NCBI GenBank assembly: GCA_029881615.1
Contig: JAOUMF010000025.1
Coordinates: forward strand, 1 to 11,159
DNA from: Alphaproteobacteria bacterium
GTDB taxonomy: Bacteria; Pseudomonadota; Alphaproteobacteria; UBA8366; JADFVY01
Direction of reading: 5' to 3'
DNA length: 11,159 nt
Shown here: piece by piece, positions 6,559-11,159 of the stretch
Numbering within the stretch: position 1 is the stretch's first letter
Layout of the letters: each line of letters starts with the position of its first letter
Notes under the pieces: generated by a model
The model's database searches: none
What the model was told of the DNA's origin: nothing
Seen by the model: only the letters and a program-made list of their open reading frames with translations
Made by a program: the position numbers and the translations under genes

Positions 6559-8151
6559 ATGAGTGGATCGGAGTCGGTTGACATGGGGGCGGCATCTGAA
6601 GGCTCCGGCGGACGTCGCGCCGGGCGTGGCGGCGGCGGTGGCCGTGAGGCACGCCGGGCGGCCCGAGCCAGCGGCGCCGGCGAAGTTCACGCGCCCTATC
6701 TGATTCGCAATCTGAAGCCTTTCGAGGTTCTGGGCGACGAGGCGCTGTCCATCATCGAGGAAAACGCGGAGACCGTGCTGGAGGAAACCGGCATCGAGTT
6801 CCGCGACGACGCCGAGGCGTTGCAGATCTGGCGTGACGCCGGCGCCGACGTGATTGGCGAACGGGTGCGTTTCCCGCGCGGCATGTTGCGCAAGATCGTG
6901 CAGGACAGTGCGCCGGCTCAATTCATTCAGCAAGCCCGCAATTCAGCCAATAATGTGCAGATTGGCGGCAATGCCACGGTTTTCGTGCCGGCCTACGGCC
7001 CGCCCTTTATCCGCAATCTCGACGAGGGCCGCCGCTATGCGACCATCGAGGATTTTCGGAACTTCGTGAAGTTGGCCTATATGTCGCCGTCGCTGCATCA
7101 TTCGGGCGGCACGGTTTGCGAACCGGTCGATCTGCCGGTCAACAAGCGCCATCTCGATATGGTTTTGAGCCATATTCTCTATTCCGACAAGGCTTTCATG
7201 GGGTCGGTTACGGCGCCGACGCGCGCCCAGGATACCGTGGATATGGCGAAGATCGTGTTTGGCGATGATTTCGTCGAAAACAACTGCTGCATTATCAGCC
7301 TGATCAATGCCAATTCGCCGATGACCTTCGACGACACCATGCTGGGTGCGCTGAAAGTCTATGCGCGACATAACCAGGCCACGGTGATCTCGCCCTTCAT
7401 CCTTGCCGGCGCCATGAGCCCGGTGACGGTTGCCGGCACGCTGACCCAGATACTGGCCGAGGTGCTGGCCGGCGCTGCGTTTGCTCAGTTGGTGCGGCCC
7501 GGCGCGCCGGTGGTGTTCGGCACCTTCGCCAGTTCGATATCGATGCAATCGGGGGCGCCCACTTTCGGCACGCCGGAACCCTCTCTGGTGACTTATGGCG
7601 CGGCGCAACTGGCGCGGCGGCTGGGCATCCCCTTCCGTTCCGGCGGCGCGCTTTGCGCCTCGAAGATTCCGGATGCGCAGGCGGCCTACGAGTCCGCCAA
7701 CACACTGAATTCAACAGTGCTTTCCGGCGTTAATTTCGCGCTGCATTCGGCGGGCTGGCTCGAAGGCGGGCTGGCCATGGGGTATGAGAAATTCATCATG
7801 GACGCCGACCAGTGCTCGATGCAGCAGGCATTCGCGGCCGGGATCGATATGTCGGAAAACGGTCAGGCCATGGATGCCATCCGCGAGGTCGGGCCGGGTC
7901 AGCATTATCTCGGTTGCGCCCATACCAAGGCCAATTTCGAGACCGCCTTCTGGCGTTCGAAGGTCGCCGACAACAACTCGTTCGAACAATGGCAGGCCGA
8001 GGGCGAGCAGGATACCGCCCAGCGCGCCAACACGCGCTACAAGAAGATGCTGGCCGATTACGTCGCGCCCGCGATCGACCCCGGTATAGCCGAGGCCCTG
8101 GACGAATTCGTGGCAAGGAAAAAGGCGGCGGAGCCGGACTCTAACGTGTGA
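6559..8151 (+). CDS. MttB-family (trimethylamine-type, non-pyrrolysine) corrinoid-dependent methyltransferase
   Basis: A protein of 530 residues, with no in-frame TAG, so it belongs to the non-pyrrolysine branch of the MttB superfamily. The family transfers a methyl group from a quaternary amine or similar substrate to a corrinoid protein (for example glycine betaine in MtgB); the substrate here is unknown. Residues 1-44 are low complexity and Gly/Arg-rich. The barrel then follows, starting around HAPYLIRNLKPFEVL. Conserved-looking segments include ILAGAMSPVTVAGTL (about 280-292), PVVFGTFASS (about 316-325), FGTPEPSL, and GWLEGGLAMGYEKFIMD (about 399-415). A purine-rich GAGAGAG lies 7 nt before the ATG. 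No corrinoid-binding protein, reactivase or second methyltransferase gene is adjacent, so its partners must be encoded elsewhere. Confidence 0.9.
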   Translation: MSGSESVDMGAASEGSGGRRAGRGGGGGREARRAARASGAGEVHAPYLIRNLKPFEVLGDEALSIIEENAETVLEETGIEFRDDAEALQIWRDAGADVIGERVRFPRGMLRKIVQDSAPAQFIQQARNSANNVQIGGNATVFVPAYGPPFIRNLDEGRRYATIEDFRNFVKLAYMSPSLHHSGGTVCEPVDLPVNKRHLDMVLSHILYSDKAFMGSVTAPTRAQDTVDMAKIVFGDDFVENNCCIISLINANSPMTFDDTMLGALKVYARHNQATVISPFILAGAMSPVTVAGTLTQILAEVLAGAAFAQLVRPGAPVVFGTFASSISMQSGAPTFGTPEPSLVTYGAAQLARRLGIPFRSGGALCASKIPDAQAAYESANTLNSTVLSGVNFALHSAGWLEGGLAMGYEKFIMDADQCSMQQAFAAGIDMSENGQAMDAIREVGPGQHYLGCAHTKANFETAFWRSKVADNNSFEQWQAEGEQDTAQRANTRYKKMLADYVAPAIDPGIAEALDEFVARKKAAEPDSNV

Positions 8152-8158
8152 GTCCGGC
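8133..8158. terminator. 9-bp perfect hairpin spanning the methyltransferase stop codon
   Basis: GCCGGACTC (8133-8141) pairs exactly with GAGTCCGGC (8150-8158) around an 8-base loop. The TGA stop (8149-8151) lies in the loop and the second arm. There is no T-run after it. It sits between two convergent genes (MttB-type + and DUF805 -) and may serve as a bidirectional 3' end or mRNA stabiliser. Confidence 0.45.
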
Positions 8159-8187
8159 GCCGCTGCCTGAAACGCTATTCCGGCCGA

Positions 8188-8562
8188 TCAGGCCAGCGGG
8201 TCGGGACCGAAGCGGTTTTCGCCCTCGGAACCTTTCAGGAAGCCCAACTCGATCAGCAGCCAGATCGCGCCGATGATCGGGATCAGTACGATAAGCTGGA
8301 ACCAGCCGGTCCGGTCGCGGTCGTGGCAACGCTTCGCGCCGGCGGCGATGCCCACCCAGATGCCGACAAGCCCGACCAACAGCCCAGCGACCAGGCCCCC
8401 GGTCATGCCGTCGATGACTGCGGCGACGATGTTGATGGCGAGCCAGGGAAGGAAATATTTCAGCCAGTATGTCTGTCTGCCGATGCGGCCTTCAAAGGAA
8501 AACCAGACCTGGGAGATTGGCATGTCGCCATTGCCCACCGCGGATGCTGTAGATTCTGTCAT
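8188..8562 (-). CDS. DUF805 family small inner-membrane protein
   Basis: A 124-residue protein matching the DUF805 pattern: an N-terminal SFEGRIGRQTYWL, three hydrophobic segments (about 33-50, 55-74 and 88-106), the signature AKRCHDRDRTGW around residues 76-87 before the third segment, and a polar tail with GSEGENRFGPDP. Members of this family are widespread integral inner-membrane proteins with no settled function. GGAG lies 6 nt before the ATG. It is convergent with the methyltransferase gene and divergent from the secreted-protein gene at 8781; neither neighbour suggests a shared pathway. Confidence 0.92.
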   Translation of the reverse strand: MTESTASAVGNGDMPISQVWFSFEGRIGRQTYWLKYFLPWLAINIVAAVIDGMTGGLVAGLLVGLVGIWVGIAAGAKRCHDRDRTGWFQLIVLIPIIGAIWLLIELGFLKGSEGENRFGPDPLA

Positions 8563-8780
8563 GTAACTCTCCGATTTATAGCAATTTTTGCGATTCTAAA
8601 ACGTGGCATAATTGCGTGAATACTTTGTTAAACAGGGACGCTTCCAAAGAGATATTCCCCAATGAAATTTGGCGCTGTTTCCGGCCTGGCTTTCGCGATG
8701 GTATGAACTGGGGGCTGGGCATTTGTCGTTCCGTCGAATAGACTTGCACAAGCTGAGTGAACCGAGGGGATGGAAGGGAA
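8563..8780. other. Divergent intergenic region (218 nt)
   Basis: AT-rich at 8573-8635, then GC-rich. It must hold the promoters of the two divergent genes, but I cannot fix a well-spaced -35/-10 pair. A TGC-TATAAA on the minus strand (8575-8583) would start transcription inside the DUF805 ribosome site, so it is not accepted as the promoter. A 14-codon ORF at 8662-8706 is present but not called. Confidence 0.4.
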
Positions 8781-9353
8781 ATGAGGCTTGCGGCAACCGC
8801 AGCGCTTGTAGCACTTATCGGCTTTCAGGCGCCGGCTTGGGGGCAGACAGGGCCAACGCGCCAGTTGCCGGCGGAGCCGCCGCTGGCGTCCGTCATCTCG
8901 CATTTTTTCCCCGGTTACGTCGTGATGGCGCTGGGCGACCTGGCGCCGGAAATCGGCGCGCTGACGGTCAGCGATCCGGTTTACGATACGCCTGATCGAT
9001 CGCCCCTGTCCGTAAGGGCGGATTACGACGGCAATGGATATCCCGATTACGCATTGTTGATCCGCAAGGCCGCGGGGCCGGAAGCCGACGAAATTTTTGT
9101 CATCCTCATGGGGCATGGCAACGGGCGCTACAGCAAGGCGATCGAGTCGTTCTTTGGTGGCCTTGCGAGTGACATTTATCTTGGCTACATGCCGCCCGGG
9201 ACGGTCCTGCCGGCGCCCGAGGAAGCCGGTGGCAACGCGCCGGCGCTGACGCTCGAAAACCCCGCGGTAACCTTGAATATACTGGGGCAACTTTCAGACG
9301 TTTTCGTATGGGACAGCCTATCGGCGCGCTTTCGGAACACCCCTGCGCCCTGA
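8781..9353 (+). CDS. Secreted protein with a DxDxNGxxD calcium-loop-like motif
   Basis: A 190-residue protein with an N-terminal signal peptide (MRLAATAALVALIGF, then APAWG before a likely cleavage near residue 21). The mature part holds D81-Y-D83-G-N85-G-Y-P-D89 followed by YALLI. This is the pattern D-x-D-x-N-G-x-x-D, then a hydrophobic strand, found in EF-hand-like, FG-GAP/VCBS and dockerin-type calcium loops; calcium binding is inferred only. The rest alternates strand-like hydrophobic stretches (EIFVILMGHGNGRY, NILGQLSDVFVWDSL). The family is not otherwise recognised. The start at 8781 gives a clean signal peptide; GGAAGG just upstream is closer than ideal (3 nt). An in-frame GTG at 8757 would add eight polar residues before the signal and is less likely. 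The gene stands alone on the strand, with a hairpin after its stop. Confidence 0.75.
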   Translation: MRLAATAALVALIGFQAPAWGQTGPTRQLPAEPPLASVISHFFPGYVVMALGDLAPEIGALTVSDPVYDTPDRSPLSVRADYDGNGYPDYALLIRKAAGPEADEIFVILMGHGNGRYSKAIESFFGGLASDIYLGYMPPGTVLPAPEEAGGNAPALTLENPAVTLNILGQLSDVFVWDSLSARFRNTPAP

Positions 9354-9374
9354 CAGGGCGGGCGGCGAGCCCGC
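9346..9374 (+). terminator. Competing GC hairpins after the secreted-protein stop, possible terminator
   Basis: GCGGGC (9358-9363) pairs with GCCCGC (9369-9374) around GGCGA. An overlapping alternative pairs CGCCC (9346-9350) with GGGCG (9356-9360) across the stop. A run of seven A, not T, follows on the plus strand, so it is not a textbook intrinsic terminator. The main stem is the same six pairs as the one at 3891-3906. Confidence 0.4.
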
Positions 9375-9411
9375 GCTAAAAAAATAATCTCGTTGAACTG
9401 TCAGATTCCGC

Positions 9412-9440
9412 TTGAAATACCAACGCGGTTCGTCCATATC
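9412..9440 (+). promoter_or_regulatory. Candidate speD promoter
   Basis: TTGAAA (9412-9417), a 17-base spacer, and CATATC (9435-9440). The -35 is good but the -10 is poor (3 of 6). It is the best-spaced pair in the 134-nt gap ahead of speD. It is offered as a guess. Confidence 0.25.
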
Positions 9441-9487
9441 CCGCCTTCATTTATTTCTGGGCCATCTACTGGTTGGGAGTACGGACC

Positions 9488-9988
9488 ATGTCTGAATTCA
9501 CCGCACTCGACCAACTGGGGACGGACCTGGGTCGCGATCCAGGCACCACCCACGCGGAAGACGTAATAACCCGCAGCGTAGTTCCGCTGCATGCCGATCG
9601 TGGTTCTTTCGAGAACGACAAGGATTTCTTTATTGAGCGGGACGGCGTGCGCTTTGCCGGCACGCATCTGATTATCGACCTTTGGGGCTGCGAGGGTATC
9701 GACGATATCGACAGGATCGATACGGCGATGCGCGACTGCGTCGAGGCCGCGGGGGCGACCCTGTTGCATATTCACCTGCATCATTTCACGCCGAACAGCG
9801 GCGTGTCGGGTGTGGCGGTGTTGGCTGAATCCCATATCAGCGTGCACACCTGGCCGGAATGCGGCTATGCGGCGTTTGACGTTTTCATGTGTGGCGAAGC
9901 GCAGCCGCTAAAGGCCGTCGACGTGCTGAAGCAAGCCTTCGGGCCCAGTCGGGTTGACGTTACCGAGCACCTTCGGGGCCGGGACTGA
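9488..9988 (+). CDS. speD: S-adenosylmethionine decarboxylase proenzyme (class 1 bacterial SpeD) with N-terminal extension
   Basis: A protein of 166 residues. It decarboxylates S-adenosylmethionine to give the aminopropyl donor for spermidine synthesis. The self-processing site is VLAE114-S115-HISVHTWPE: cleavage before Ser115 yields the two chains and turns Ser115 into the pyruvoyl cofactor. H120 in the SVHTWPE motif and C135 in FDVFMCG match the processing and catalytic residues of the family. The family core begins only at about residue 57 (GTHLIIDLWGC). The first 55 or so residues are an extra segment, as class 1 bacterial enzymes are usually about 120-135 residues. The start at 9488 has GGGAG 8 nt upstream. 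The last base of the TGA is the first base of the speE ATG, so translation is probably coupled. Confidence 0.95.
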   Translation: MSEFTALDQLGTDLGRDPGTTHAEDVITRSVVPLHADRGSFENDKDFFIERDGVRFAGTHLIIDLWGCEGIDDIDRIDTAMRDCVEAAGATLLHIHLHHFTPNSGVSGVAVLAESHISVHTWPECGYAAFDVFMCGEAQPLKAVDVLKQAFGPSRVDVTEHLRGRD

Positions 9989-10836
9989 TGTCCGACTGGT
10001 CGGAGGAAATCCTTCATCGTGATTTTCGTCTGAAGCTGAAAGTCGATCGCGTTCTCTTCGACAGCGAGACCGAGCATCAACGGTTAAAGCTGTTCGAGAA
10101 CGCGACCTTCGGTCGTGTGCTGACGCTCGACAGCATTACCCAGACCACCGAGGCGGATGAGTTCATCTATCACGAGATGATGGCGCATCCGGCGATCCTG
10201 GCCCATGGCAATGCGAAGCGGGTGTTGATTATCGGCGGCGGCGACGGCGGCATGGCGGAAGAAGTGCTGAAGCACAAATCCGTCGAGCATGTCACCATGG
10301 TCGAGATCGACGCCGGGGTGGTGGAATTCAGCAAGCAGTATCTGCCGAATATCTGCAAGGGCGCGTTCGACGATCCACGGCTGAACCTCGTCATTACGGA
10401 CGGCGCGAAATTCGTGGCCGAGACCGAAGGGCGTTTCGACGTGACGATCATCGATTCCACCGACCCGATGGGGCCGGGCGAGGTACTGTTCACCGAAACC
10501 TTCTATGGCAACGTCAAGCGCTGCCTGAACGAGGGCGGCGTTGTCGTCACCCAGAACGGTGTGCCGTTCTTGCAGCCGGGTGAACTTTCCCAGACGGTTG
10601 GCATTTTCCGCAAACTGTTCCGCGATGCGTCCTGCTATTTGGCGACCATACCGACCTACGCCGGCGGTCCGATGGCGTTTGGCTGGGGCACGGATGACCC
10701 GGCCTTGCGCCAGGTGTCCGAAGAGACGCTGGCCACGCGCTTCGCGGCGGCCGGTTTTGAGACCCGGTATTATACTCCGGCGGTCCATAAGGGCGCCTTC
10801 GCCCTGCCACCCTATGTTCAGGATGTGATTAGATAA
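9988..10836 (+). CDS. speE: Spermidine synthase (polyamine aminopropyltransferase)
   Basis: A 282-residue cytosolic enzyme, normal length for SpeE. It transfers the aminopropyl group of decarboxylated S-adenosylmethionine to putrescine. Motifs in order are an N-terminal beta domain ending in YHEMMAHPA (61-69), the nucleotide-binding GGGDGG (83-88), VEID (105-108), the catalytic DSTDPMGPG (156-164, with D156 as the likely base), and GGPMAFGW near the C-terminus. The gene starts on the last base of the speD stop (TGATG), and the two make a two-gene spermidine operon. Putrescine supply is not encoded in the window. Specificity for putrescine rather than longer diamines cannot be settled from sequence alone. 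Confidence 0.96.
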   Translation: MSDWSEEILHRDFRLKLKVDRVLFDSETEHQRLKLFENATFGRVLTLDSITQTTEADEFIYHEMMAHPAILAHGNAKRVLIIGGGDGGMAEEVLKHKSVEHVTMVEIDAGVVEFSKQYLPNICKGAFDDPRLNLVITDGAKFVAETEGRFDVTIIDSTDPMGPGEVLFTETFYGNVKRCLNEGGVVVTQNGVPFLQPGELSQTVGIFRKLFRDASCYLATIPTYAGGPMAFGWGTDDPALRQVSEETLATRFAAAGFETRYYTPAVHKGAFALPPYVQDVIR

Positions 10837-10864
10837 TGCCGGATTTCGGGGACGGGGACGCATC

Positions 10865-11159
10865 ATGATCGGCGTCTTCGACTCCGGGCATGGCGGGTTG
10901 ACGGTGCTGCGGGCACTAAGCGCGCGGCTGCCGGATCGCGGCTTTATCTATCTCGGCGACCACGCGAACGCGCCTTATGGAGAGCGTGACGCAGAGGACG
11001 TCTATAACCTGACCATCGAGAATATAGAGCGGTTGTTTCGCAAGGATTGCCGGCTGGTGATCCTGGCCTGCAACACGGCCGCGGCGGTGGCGCTGCGCCG
11101 TCTGCAGCGGACCTGGCTGGCGGATGCATGGCCCGGCCGGCGCGTGCTGGGCGTGCTGG
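10865..11159 (+). CDS. murI: Glutamate racemase (Asp/Glu racemase family), 3' end beyond window
   Basis: The first 98 residues of a cofactor-independent racemase that makes D-glutamate for peptidoglycan. The sequence begins [18 protein letters not shown], with the family FDSG motif. D6 and S7 contact substrate and D6 is near-catalytic in the family. GDHANAPYG (31-39) stands where most family members have a GDTARVPYG-type sequence, and [11 protein letters not shown] (67-77) holds the first catalytic Cys, C69. His at position 9 and the HANA segment are variants on the common pattern. The C-terminal half with the second catalytic Cys is missing because the window ends, so racemase versus a relative cannot be fully checked. 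It follows speE by 28 nt on the same strand, so it may be co-transcribed. Confidence 0.85.
   Translation, partial: MIGVFDSGHGGLTVLRALSARLPDRGFIYLGDHANAPYGERDAEDVYNLTIENIERLFRKDCRLVILACNTAAAVALRRLQRTWLADAWPGRRVLGVL

Noticed and set aside
6943..7608. 221-codon minus-strand ORF inside the methyltransferase gene
   Set aside because: His/Arg-rich shadow of a strongly supported family gene.
8575..8583. Extended -10 (TGC-TATAAA, minus strand) as DUF805 promoter
   Set aside because: Transcription would begin inside the ribosome-binding site of the gene it should serve.
8662..8706. 14-codon ORF (MKFGAVSGLAFAMV) resembling the start of a signal peptide
   Set aside because: It stops after 14 codons, has no good ribosome site, and no continuation in another frame resembles a secreted protein. 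It could be a decayed gene start or chance.
10084..10866. 260-codon minus-strand ORF opposite speE
   Set aside because: speE is unmistakable on the other strand; this is its shadow.

Overview
The window looks like about 11 kb of chromosome from a GC-rich alphaproteobacterium, probably of the Rhodospirillales type. This rests on general character: high GC, two bacteriohemerythrins, a non-pyrrolysine MttB-family methyltransferase, class 1 SpeD beside SpeE, and many GC-rich Shine-Dalgarno-led starts. It is an inference, not a database match. There are no tRNA or rRNA genes, insertion sequences, CRISPR arrays or phage genes that I can see. No gene-free stretch exceeds 300 bases.

Region 1 (1-3881, + strand) is the most unusual part. 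After the tail of an unrecognised gene come a hemerythrin (340-720), a small unknown protein (883-1212), a large acidic, mostly disordered, C-terminally anchored protein (1484-3391), and a second hemerythrin (3504-3881). The two hemerythrins align without gaps from the start through all ligand positions. The small protein and the N-terminus of the large protein share a domain of about 60 residues. The block therefore reads Hr-domain / domain-Hr, like a duplicated two-component module in which each copy has diverged. The first hemerythrin has Gln in place of one of the five iron-binding histidines. The large protein ends in three exact 25-residue-period repeats (core LGISFR) just before its membrane anchor. 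A possible reading is a cytoplasmic-face scaffold working with O2- or iron-binding hemerythrins; the function is unknown.

Region 2 (3910-6389, - strand) holds, in transcription order, a lipoprotein, AzlC and AzlD (branched-chain amino acid exporter pair, overlapping by 8 nt) and a secreted protein of unknown family. The gaps are about 70 nt, so they may form one operon. It converges on region 1 at a GC-rich hairpin.

Region 3 (6559-9353) holds an MttB-family methyltransferase with a Gly/Arg-rich N-terminus (+), a DUF805 membrane protein (-) converging on it, and a secreted protein with a calcium-loop-like motif (+).

Region 4 (9488-11159, + strand) is housekeeping: speD and speE overlap by one base (spermidine synthesis), followed 28 nt later by a glutamate racemase gene (murI) that runs off the window.
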